From: Rhizobium leguminosarum bv. viciae USDA 2370
GTDB taxonomy: Bacteria; Pseudomonadota; Alphaproteobacteria; Rhizobiales; Rhizobiaceae
NCBI RefSeq assembly: GCF_002008365.1
Contig: NZ_MRDL01000032.1
Location: forward strand, 62,001-126,000
Direction of reading: 5' to 3'
DNA length: 64,000 nt
The notes under the pieces were generated by a model. That model did no database searches, had not been told where the DNA came from, and worked only from the letters and a program-made list of their open reading frames with translations. The stretch's first letter is position 1; each line of letters starts with the position of its first letter. This document shows positions 55,431 to 62,768 of the stretch, piece by piece. The position numbers and the translations under genes were made by a program.

Positions 55431-57560
55431 TCATGCGGCTGACTCTTCTTCCAGTTTACTGGATATGTCATATGCCGACATAGGTTTTCCAATCAGATAT
55501 CCTTGAAGCTGGTCGCAGCCGGCATCGCGCAAGATCGCCGCCTGGCGGGTAGTCTCGATACCTTCCGCGGTAACCGGAATCCGCAGCGCGGTCGCGAGCG
55601 AGATGGTTGCCCGAAGAACATCGGCGCCATTTGCACCTTCGTCGAGAGCCCACACGAGCGAGCGGTCGATCTTCATGCGATCAAACCCGAACTGCCGCAA
55701 GGCGCCAATGCTTGCGTAGCCGCAGCCAAAGTCGTCGAGCGCGAACTTAATGCCGACGCGTTTGAGCTGGTCTATCGACCGCCGGGCCTGATCCGGATTG
55801 GTCATCAGAACACCTTCGGTGATTTCCAATGTCAGGCGGTTTGGATTGAAATCAAGCTCCTGCAGGACCGAGATCACTTCTGCGGCAAATTCCGGATTGC
55901 AGAGCTGGATTGGCGAAACGTTCACCGACAATGCCAGATCGGGCCAGCTCTTGGCATGCTCGATCGATGTTCTCAGCATGTGAACGCCGAGGGCATCGAT
56001 GAGGCCGCACCTCTCGGCAAGAGGAATGAAAATCTCCGGGCTGATGTTTCCGGTTGCAGTTCGCCAGCGCGCCAGTGCTTCAAGACCAGTCACAGCGCCG
56101 GTCGAAGCCGAGACGAGAGGTTGGAAAACGGCTTCGATTGCGCCGCTGTTGATGGCGCTCTTCAACAGGCCCTCCAGTTCGGCGACCTGTTGGCGTTCCC
56201 GGTCCAGCTCGGGATCGTATTCGATTGCCTGGCCTCTGCCATTTGCCTTGGCCCGATAGAGGGCCATGTCTGCTCTGCGGAGAAGCTCCAGGGGCGGGAC
56301 GTCGCCGTTGCGAGCAGCGGCTCCGATGCTTGCGCCAATTTCGATCGTTCGCCCGTCGATTTTGAAGGGCTCGGCAAACAGTGCCAAAATCGTCTTTTCG
56401 ATCTCTCCGCACGGGGCAGAACCGATGTGTACCAGCGCAAATTCGTCGCCCCCGAGCCGCGCCACGGCAATGATTTCGGGGTGGCAGCCTGTCAGCGCCT
56501 TCGAAACCAACCGGATCAAATCGTCCCCCACCGCATGCCCCCAGGCATCGTTGACGGCCTTGAAGCCATCAAGGTCGACTAAATAGAGCCGGGGTGGCGG
56601 AGAGCCAGAATTATCCAGCTCTGCCAGCAGGTTGAGAAGCCCATGTCTGTTCAACAGGCCACTCAAGCTGTCATGGCCCGCTTCGAAAAGCGCTGTTTGC
56701 GCCAGTTGGCGCAGGCGCCGCGCCTCGGAGGCCCCAACCAACAGAACGCCGATCAAGAATAGCGAAAGGATGACGGTAGAAGCTGCAAGATAAGGATAGA
56801 CCTGATGAAACACGGCGCTTCCGGGCGCTTTGCTGGGCCAAACGAGATAGCCGATGACGGCTCCCTTCATGTCGGTGATCGGCGTATTCAGGGATCCCGG
56901 CTTGGGCGTCGTCTCGAGGCTCAGCCCCTCGAGTTCATGTTCGTTGGAGAGAGTGTCGAGAACCTCCGACGTAAACTCCTTGTAGAAAGTCAGCACGCTG
57001 AACTTCGGAACCTCGACGGCGGCGTCGAACGGCTGGATCGCCTGCGAGGCGATCAGCGCTATACCGCTTTCGGTCTTGATGAAATTGACCACCGGCGCCT
57101 TCGCCGGATCTGCAGCCGCATTGATCTGCTGATAAAAGGCTTCCCCGAAAAACGTGCCCGGCTGGAAGGGCTTGCCCTTGGCATAGGCCGAGACGACCGA
57201 AGACCGCTCAGGGCCGGTCACTATCGCACCGTCATAAAGCGCGTAATCCTCGCTGGTCTTTCCCCAATTCTCATAGGCCCAATCCGCGGCGGTGGGAGAC
57301 GAGATCGCGCTATAGGCATCGTCCCATACGGCGTTATCAGTCGTTGTCGCGCCGAGGCGAGCCACAAACGCACCGATTGCCGCGCGGGCGGCGCGACTGG
57401 CCCTGGCATCATCGATCTCGTTGGCCGACCGGGTCATCGTGACGACGACGTGTGCCACAAGGCCAGTCAGGACGAGGGCGACGACAAGGAAGCAGACCGT
57501 TGTCGCGATGATGGAAGACGTCTGGGTCCGAACGTGCCGACCTGCAAGATTCGACGACAT
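55431..57560 (-). CDS. CHASE4-GGDEF-EAL membrane protein
   Basis: A 709-residue cyclic di-GMP enzyme. It has a transmembrane helix at 17-40, a periplasmic CHASE4-type sensor (about 45-245), a second helix at 257-277, then GGDEF (LGGDEF at 369-374) and EAL domains. The EAL motif is LEAL at 493-496 with LDDFGCGYASI later in the domain, and both active sites look intact, so synthesis, breakdown or both are possible. The 5-residue upstream RxxD inhibitory site is missing. The signal sensed is unknown. Confidence 0.9.
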   Translation of the reverse strand: MSSNLAGRHVRTQTSSIIATTVCFLVVALVLTGLVAHVVVTMTRSANEIDDARASRAARAAIGAFVARLGATTTDNAVWDDAYSAISSPTAADWAYENWGKTSEDYALYDGAIVTGPERSSVVSAYAKGKPFQPGTFFGEAFYQQINAAADPAKAPVVNFIKTESGIALIASQAIQPFDAAVEVPKFSVLTFYKEFTSEVLDTLSNEHELEGLSLETTPKPGSLNTPITDMKGAVIGYLVWPSKAPGSAVFHQVYPYLAASTVILSLFLIGVLLVGASEARRLRQLAQTALFEAGHDSLSGLLNRHGLLNLLAELDNSGSPPPRLYLVDLDGFKAVNDAWGHAVGDDLIRLVSKALTGCHPEIIAVARLGGDEFALVHIGSAPCGEIEKTILALFAEPFKIDGRTIEIGASIGAAARNGDVPPLELLRRADMALYRAKANGRGQAIEYDPELDRERQQVAELEGLLKSAINSGAIEAVFQPLVSASTGAVTGLEALARWRTATGNISPEIFIPLAERCGLIDALGVHMLRTSIEHAKSWPDLALSVNVSPIQLCNPEFAAEVISVLQELDFNPNRLTLEITEGVLMTNPDQARRSIDQLKRVGIKFALDDFGCGYASIGALRQFGFDRMKIDRSLVWALDEGANGADVLRATISLATALRIPVTAEGIETTRQAAILRDAGCDQLQGYLIGKPMSAYDISSKLEEESAA

Positions 57561-57791
57561 GCAAATTCCGAAAAGATTAATTGCAAGGCCATGTCTGTGG
57601 GACGGCAGGAGACATCATGTCCGCAATGCGCTGCAGATAAGGTTTAGCATTTGACGATGTAGGCACGATTAATGGGAATGGTTAAAAGCGTTCTATCCCG
57701 GAAACAGGCGCGGCCATTCGCTGAAAGACGGGCCATCATCGCCGCAAATCGGGACAAGCGCGGAATCGTCAACGTCGATTTTCTGGCCCGC

Positions 57792-58142
57792 TCAAACCTT
57801 GATCACATAATCCTTGCGAGTCGTTTCAACGACTTCCCACGTTCCCTTGAAGCCGGGTCTGAGGATCATCCGGTCGCCCGCCTTCAGATGAACCGGCTCA
57901 CCGCCGTCCTCCGTCACGATCGAATGGCCGGACAGCAGGCTGAAATATTCCCACTCCTCGTAGACGATCCGCCACTTGCCCGGTGTCGCCTCCCAAATGC
58001 CGGAATAGAGGCCGCCTTCGGCCTCCTCCAGATTCCAGGTACGGAAATGCGGATCGCCCGAGATGATCCGGCCGGGCTCCGGGGCGCCGAACTCGGGTTC
58101 GACGCCGTCGATGCTGAGGGTGATGTAATTTGCCGTGGTCAC
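57792..58142 (-). CDS. cupin (DUF861-type) protein
   Basis: A 116-residue small cupin. The segment GIWEATPGKWRIVYEEWEYFSLLSG (in parts) and the closing PGFKGTWEVVETTRKDYVI are typical of the Cupin_3/DUF861 family related to ureidoglycolate-type enzymes; there, EEWEYF replaces the usual histidine motif, so metal binding is doubtful. The start is GTG 58142 with GAGGGA upstream. Function unknown. Confidence 0.72.
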   Translation of the reverse strand: MTTANYITLSIDGVEPEFGAPEPGRIISGDPHFRTWNLEEAEGGLYSGIWEATPGKWRIVYEEWEYFSLLSGHSIVTEDGGEPVHLKAGDRMILRPGFKGTWEVVETTRKDYVIKV

Positions 58143-58443
58143 ATGGGTCCCTCTGATCTCAGATGTGGTTCGTCACATACCTTTGACACGTACCCATTTG
58201 AAATCGTAGAGTTTTTTCAGTGGAGGCGTCAGGTACGTCTGGTTGTTTCCTCACATACCTTTGCTCAAGTATGTGCCTTTCGTCAAATACCCTTGAGCAA
58301 CTCTGCAACCGCAAGTTAAACCATTGTTTTCTTGACGATTTATCGCAGGCTTGCCTTGCGCCGAACTGGCTGTCGTACAGCCGCGAGGGGAGGACGATGA
58401 GAGTTGTTGTTTCCGAAACCGTAGTCGTTGAGTTCCAGAGCTC
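58143..58443. other. AT-rich spacer with repeated ATACCTTTG motifs
   Basis: About 300 bases without a supported gene. TCACATACCTTTG occurs at 58173 and 58251, and a third relative AATACCCTTG at 58286. TTGCTCAAG (58261-58269) and CTTGAGCAA (58292-58300) are an exact 9-bp inverted repeat around two of them. The AT content is higher than in flanking genes. These could be operators for the divergent cupin gene or debris. Confidence 0.45.
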
Positions 58444-59037
58444 ATGACCCGCACCTACGAACAGCTTATCCCGCGCGCCTAAAGGGAGAAGCTCGAGCTA
58501 GCCCTTGAAATGGGCCAAGGTTACGTCCTCGATCTTTCGGACCGGACCTTCAACGATTTCTTCTATGAGAGACTGGGCATCGACCCAGAGACTGAAGGCC
58601 GCCTCTTCAACGGGCGCGGCACGTCGAAAGCGAAGCGCCTTAGGTCCTTCATTGAGCGCCCCCCGGCGTCCTTAATTGCGAAGCTGCTCCGCGAACTCTG
58701 GAACTATCGCAGCTCCATCGCCACCCGTGCGACGACGCCCGCTGATCAGGTGCTCGAGGCCAGCTATTTCATCACCGTTGGCAGGTTCGAAGGGGTAAGC
58801 CAGGACATCGACAGCTCGGTGATCGAGTCTTTCGAACCCAGTGAAACACTCGACGAACTCGTGGCATCAATCCGCCGCGACCTCGACGCCAAGAAGCCGC
58901 ACGCCGCGCTTGATCGACTTCACACATACTGCATGAAGCGCTTCGCATCACTGGTCAGAAAGAATGGCGGCGGAGAGTGGGCGGGTAGCGTTGCCGACGG
59001 CGAGAACGTGCAGGCGTATCGCGAAGACCGAGCCTGC
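58444..59037 (+). pseudogene. abortive-infection-like protein (AbiJ/Abi_C type), broken at both ends
   Basis: ATG 58444 opens MTRTYEQLIPRA, then TAA at 58480-58482 stops it; the same frame continues REKLELALEMGQGYVLDLSD and so on for 180 residues. RTFNDFFYERLGID and TSKAKRLRSFIE are typical of the N-terminal domain of abortive-infection proteins of the AbiJ type, and LDRLHTYCMKRFASLVRK resembles the C-terminal Abi_C (HEPN-like) domain. Beyond about 59030 the frame only reads the reverse of the convergent channel gene, so the 3' end is lost. A nonsense mutation plus a 3' truncation means no active defence protein. Family assignment is from remembered motifs. Confidence 0.55.
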
Positions 59038-59529
59038 TCACAACTCCGTCTTGCCCTCCTCCACTCGCTCCCGCCTCGCCTGCAGTCGGTCGAACTTGCC
59101 AAAATCGGTCATGATGCTAACGAGAACGCTTCCAGTCCAACCGAAGGTGAACAGGCCCGACATACCGATGATAGGACCGAGCAGACGCCATCGGTCTGGA
59201 AGAGTGACGTTGCCCTCGCCGAGAGTGGTATAGCTTTCGAGGACGTAGTAGTAGCTATCGCGCATCGAAGGGATAATGTCCCTGACATACAGGGGAACTG
59301 CCCAAATAAGAGTCTCCGCGAAGTGCAGAACCGCTAGCGCGGCGATTGTTACGGCGAGCATCAAATTCAGCCGCCAATGCGGCGTGGCTGGGGTGACGTG
59401 TGCCCATGACTTGCTGAACTGAAGCCCGATGCTTCGGATTCCGACGCCATGCACAAAGATCACAACGATCAAAAACACGGTGCCTACAAGAATCTCCAGA
59501 ACTGGATTCGGGTGGGTGAGATGGTCCAA
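59038..59529 (-). CDS. ion channel (two-helix potassium-channel-like) protein
   Basis: A 163-residue protein with an N-terminal helix (about 9-29), a second (about 53-75), a pore-like segment YVLESYTTLGEGNVTL and a last helix (about 118-140). TTLGEGN resembles the K+ selectivity filter T-x-G-Y/F-G-D with changes at critical positions (Glu for Tyr and Asn for Asp), so potassium selectivity is uncertain. It belongs to the Ion_trans_2 group. Its 3' end meets the abi pseudogene, probably at a recombination junction. Confidence 0.7.
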   Translation of the reverse strand: MDHLTHPNPVLEILVGTVFLIVVIFVHGVGIRSIGLQFSKSWAHVTPATPHWRLNLMLAVTIAALAVLHFAETLIWAVPLYVRDIIPSMRDSYYYVLESYTTLGEGNVTLPDRWRLLGPIIGMSGLFTFGWTGSVLVSIMTDFGKFDRLQARRERVEEGKTEL

Positions 59530-59623
59530 TCGTTTGCGTCCTCAGTGATCAGCCTGCGGTGGGACGCGTCGTGCGAGCGTCCCACGACCGAACCCAGCGC
59601 GAGCATGGACTTTGCCCTGAGTG

Positions 59624-60316
59624 CTAGTAGCAGGGCGGATACGGATAATAGCCACATGCCGGAGGCGGGTAATAACGTCGCTCCGCAGCGGCCGCACCAA
59701 TCGCCGCCCCCGCCACGACGCCCGCCCCATAGTACGCGCCTGGATGGGCGTACCATCCGCCACGCCAAACCGGCGCGCGGAACCCAGCGCCTCCCACGGC
59801 GACGCCCCCATAGGGACCACGTGCCGCGAACCAGTCGATAAACAGCGATGCGGGCCCATCGGCTCCGGCGAGGTCCCCTTCGAGCACTGCTACGTCGAAC
59901 GTCAGGTCTCCGCCCTCAAGCTTCGGCATTTTCAGGACGACCACCGCGTCGGCAACGGAATCACCCTTGGCGCTGAGTACCGATATCGTCGCGTTGGGTG
60001 GGTCCTTCGCGAAGCTGTCGGGCCCCTCACCCCATTGCTTGATGAACTCGGAGGTCAGCACGTGGCCCGCCGATCGGACCGGGCGGTCGGCAAACACGAT
60101 CGACACCGCCGAGATGCCACTCATCGTTAGCTTGCCACCCTCGAGCTTCGCCCCACCGGAATTCAGCACGGCAAGCGACGGCACCATTTTTGACTTGGTC
60201 GCTCCTATCGTCTTTTCCGCTGGAGCCGAAATGGCGTCCTGCGCGAAGACAGGCGATGCCGCTAGAAGGCTCGCCGCGACGGCGATCATGCTTATTGCTG
60301 AGAGTCTTAGCATCAT
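59624..60316 (-). CDS. exported protein with Gly/Tyr/Pro-rich tail
   Basis: A 230-residue exported protein of unknown function. A signal peptide (MMLRLSAISMIAVAASLLAAS, ending FAQDA) is followed by a domain with APAEKTIGATKSK and then KLEGGKLTMSG. The C-terminal 60 residues are low complexity: GPYGGVAVGGAGF and AERRYYPPPACGYYPYPPCY. The start ATG 60316 (or ATG next to it) has GGAGGATGT upstream. The frame is open further back into the OmpA remnant, where there is no coding signal. Confidence 0.7.
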   Translation of the reverse strand: MMLRLSAISMIAVAASLLAASPVFAQDAISAPAEKTIGATKSKMVPSLAVLNSGGAKLEGGKLTMSGISAVSIVFADRPVRSAGHVLTSEFIKQWGEGPDSFAKDPPNATISVLSAKGDSVADAVVVLKMPKLEGGDLTFDVAVLEGDLAGADGPASLFIDWFAARGPYGGVAVGGAGFRAPVWRGGWYAHPGAYYGAGVVAGAAIGAAAAERRYYPPPACGYYPYPPCY

Positions 60317-60345
60317 ACATCCTCCAGTTTGATTATGACCACTCC

Positions 60346-60516
60346 CTATTTCAGGAGCCCTAGATTGATCAATTGAACGCGCCTGTTGTCGGCAGACTCC
60401 GGGTGACCGGGCTCGATCGGCCATTCCTCACCGGCCCCAACCGAGAACAGGCGATCAGGCGAAACTGCGAAAGTCGTTGACAGCGCCTCATTGATCGCGT
60501 CGCCTCGATCAGTTCC
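60346..60516 (-). pseudogene. OmpA-family C-terminal domain fragment
   Basis: One frame on the minus strand reads GDAINEALS, then FAVSPDRLFSVGAGEEWP and SADNRRVQLINLG and ends at TAG 60346. This is the OmpA/MotB-type peptidoglycan-binding domain end. The preceding 100 residues of the domain are absent: an in-frame TAA precedes the first codons. It overlaps out of frame with the hypothetical gene at 60369. A deletion fused two unrelated genes here. Confidence 0.6.
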
Positions 60517-60701
60517 TTATACTCGGCGATACGCTCGTCGCGCTCTGGAGCGGTTGATTGCCTCCATCGCTCTTCTTCATTGTTGGCAATTTCGAAGTCG
60601 TCGCAGAGGTCGCGAAACCCCTCATTGCGCGCGGCGAGTTCATCAATGACTTTGTCGCGCTTCTCGAAGGCGCGCTTTACGAATCCAACACCGTTCCCCA
60701 T
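60369..60701 (-). CDS. conserved hypothetical protein with altered C-terminus
   Basis: A 110-residue open frame. The first 70 residues (FVKRAFEKRDKVIDEL, then NEGFRDLCDDFEIANN and ERDERIAEYKELIEA) look like a small helical, charged protein conserved in rhizobia. After EYKELIEAT the sequence becomes basic and random, where the frame reads across the OmpA fragment in the wrong phase. The gene has probably lost its own end, so the product may be defective. Confidence 0.5.
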   Translation of the reverse strand: MGNGVGFVKRAFEKRDKVIDELAARNEGFRDLCDDFEIANNEEERWRQSTAPERDERIAEYKELIEATRSMRRCQRLSQFRLIACSRLGPVRNGRSSPVTRSLPTTGAFN

Positions 60702-60765
60702 CCGTTTTTATCCATTCGTATATGTCGCCTGACATCAGGCGCTCATGACGTATTCGGCTCCCGAT

Positions 60766-61779
60766 TTAGAACGCAGCCACCCGCTCGACGAACCAGAATG
60801 CCGACATCGCACCGATTGCGTATGTCGCCGTCGTGAAGGCATTCCGTCCCAGCCACTCCGGATATCTCGTCTGCCTCACCAACGCGATTAACCCGATCAC
60901 AGTGGCGATGAACATCAACTGCCCGATCTCGACGCCTACATTGAAGAACAGCAAGGCAAGCGGAATGTCCCCTGAAGGAAGGGCCAGTTCAGACAGTGCC
61001 CCCGCGAACCCCAGCCCGTGCAGCAGCCCGAACGCAAAGGCGACCAGCCAAGGGCGTTTCGCAGTGAGGCTGGCCTGCCCATTCTGAATACGAATGATCT
61101 CGCAGGCGAGCAGCAGGATACTGAACGCGATCGCGGCTTCCACGGGCGGCCCGGGAACGTGCACAAAGCCAAGGGTTGCCAGCGTCAGTGTGATGGAATG
61201 CGCCGCGGTAAACGCCGTCACCGTCCACAAAAGCGCCCGCCAGCTTCGTACGATGAACATCAGCGCCAGGACGAAGAGAAGATGGTCGTAGCCAAAAAGG
61301 ATGTGCTCGATACCGTGCACGATGAATATCCTCGCCACATCGAGCCGTCCAGGTCGAGCCGCGACGTCGACCCACGGCTGGGACGGATGGATCATGGCCG
61401 TCATCACGGCCCCGTCCAGCAGGCGGGTACGCACCAGCACGTCGGTAATCGTTGCCTGCAGACCTACGAATTCGACGCGCTTGCCCGCAAGGCTCCCGTC
61501 CACCGTTTCGACGACGCGGCTCTCCACAAGAGAATCCGGAAGTTCGCGCTCGGCAGGTGGCGTCACGTTGCGAACACTGTCGGGGAACCGCAAGGCCACG
61601 GGAAGACGCATGCCCGAAAGCAGGGGTGTGCGCCAGACGACCTTGAAGCGGTTGGCCGTCATCTCGTCGATCTGAAGATAGGCGGGTCGTATCTCATGTG
61701 CTGTAGCCAGCCCAGCTTGCGCCAGGAAGGCCGCAGTGACAGCCAGGAATATCGTTGCCACTATTCGCCGGACGTTCAT
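60766..61779 (-). CDS. HupE/UreJ-like membrane protein
   Basis: A 337-residue protein. A signal peptide (residues 1-27, ending LATAHEIR) leads to a periplasmic domain (about 30-150), then seven helices (about 150-335). The membrane half has the HupE/UreJ_2 signature: GIEHILFGYDHLLFVLAL, FTAAHSITLTLA and FGLLHGLGFAGAL, with several histidines inside helices. Family members are proposed nickel or cobalt permeases. The start overlaps the upstream parvulin gene by 4 bases (ATGA). Confidence 0.82.
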   Translation of the reverse strand: MNVRRIVATIFLAVTAAFLAQAGLATAHEIRPAYLQIDEMTANRFKVVWRTPLLSGMRLPVALRFPDSVRNVTPPAERELPDSLVESRVVETVDGSLAGKRVEFVGLQATITDVLVRTRLLDGAVMTAMIHPSQPWVDVAARPGRLDVARIFIVHGIEHILFGYDHLLFVLALMFIVRSWRALLWTVTAFTAAHSITLTLATLGFVHVPGPPVEAAIAFSILLLACEIIRIQNGQASLTAKRPWLVAFAFGLLHGLGFAGALSELALPSGDIPLALLFFNVGVEIGQLMFIATVIGLIALVRQTRYPEWLGRNAFTTATYAIGAMSAFWFVERVAAF

Positions 61780-62696
61780 TGTGCCGACACCTCAAGTCCC
61801 AGATTGTACCCAGGGGGAACCTGCAAGTCTTGGAAGTCTGCTGCTTCGATTGGGGGAACAATGACAGAATAGCGGGACCGCGTCTCCTCCAGGGAGGTGC
61901 GCTTTATTTCTTGATACTGGTCCCGAACCCAGCCGGCCTTCACGTTGGGCATTACCTCAGCGTAGGTCGGGATGCGCCCCGGCTCGATGGAATCGATCCA
62001 GACGAGATGCCACCCGTAACCTGATTTAACGGGACCAACCCACTTGCCCGCTGGAAGCTGGAACAGCGCCTTGGAGAACTCAGGCCCGAATTCCTTCGCC
62101 ATCTGGTCGGGGGTGGCGTCGCCATAGTGGTTCTGGAACATGAAGGGGTCGCCGACCGCTGCAACTTCACTGGAGTCGGGTGATTTTCCTCCCAACAGAG
62201 CTAGAGCTGCCGCCGCGACCCCCTCGGTACCCCTCCCGTGTTTGTCCGTGGAAAAGTAGAGATGGCGGAAGGTAGCATGGGCGGGTAGCGCGAAGGTCTC
62301 CGCGTTCTTGTCAAACCATGCCTTCAGATCGGCATCCGTCGGTTCCTGCATGGAGGCAACATCCGAGGCGAGGAAGTCCATCTTCTGCGCCAGTCTGCGC
62401 TTGACCACCTCGTCGTCGCGGTCAAGACCGAGGGCTACGGCTTCCCGGAAGAGGATTTCCTGCGTCACCTTCTGGTCGACAAGACCGCGAATCTGCTCGG
62501 GTGTCGGGGACGACCGTCCCTGCGCCAGCCAACTGATCGCCAGTTGCCGCAGGTCGTCCTTCGTCAGAACGATCTGGTGCGTATTCGCCGCCTCTTCCTG
62601 TGACGGCGTCAGCAGGTGGTATGCGCCGAACAGGACCGCACCAACGACGAGGAAATGGAGCAGCGGTTCGCGGAGGACTCGCCGCCACCCGCTCAT
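61776..62696 (-). CDS. parvulin-type peptidyl-prolyl isomerase, membrane-anchored
   Basis: A 306-residue protein with one N-terminal membrane anchor (LLHFLVVGAVLFGAYHLL, about 10-27) and a periplasmic chain. A SurA-N-like helical region is followed by the rotamase core (ATFRHLYFSTD, then FGPEFSKALFQLPAGKWVGPVKSGYGWHLVWID, shown in parts, about 160-260). It should isomerise Xaa-Pro bonds as a periplasmic folding factor. ATG 62696 (MSGWRRVLRE) was chosen over an ATG 19 codons upstream because it places the basic segment right before the helix. Adjacent to HupE and DUF3604 genes. Confidence 0.82.
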   Translation of the reverse strand: MSGWRRVLREPLLHFLVVGAVLFGAYHLLTPSQEEAANTHQIVLTKDDLRQLAISWLAQGRSSPTPEQIRGLVDQKVTQEILFREAVALGLDRDDEVVKRRLAQKMDFLASDVASMQEPTDADLKAWFDKNAETFALPAHATFRHLYFSTDKHGRGTEGVAAAALALLGGKSPDSSEVAAVGDPFMFQNHYGDATPDQMAKEFGPEFSKALFQLPAGKWVGPVKSGYGWHLVWIDSIEPGRIPTYAEVMPNVKAGWVRDQYQEIKRTSLEETRSRYSVIVPPIEAADFQDLQVPPGYNLGLEVSAQ

Positions 62697-62768
62697 TGGC
62701 GACTCCCTTATCCATACATGACTGGCTTCAGGTGCGATGGGAAACAGTTCCACAGCGACTGCCTCCGT

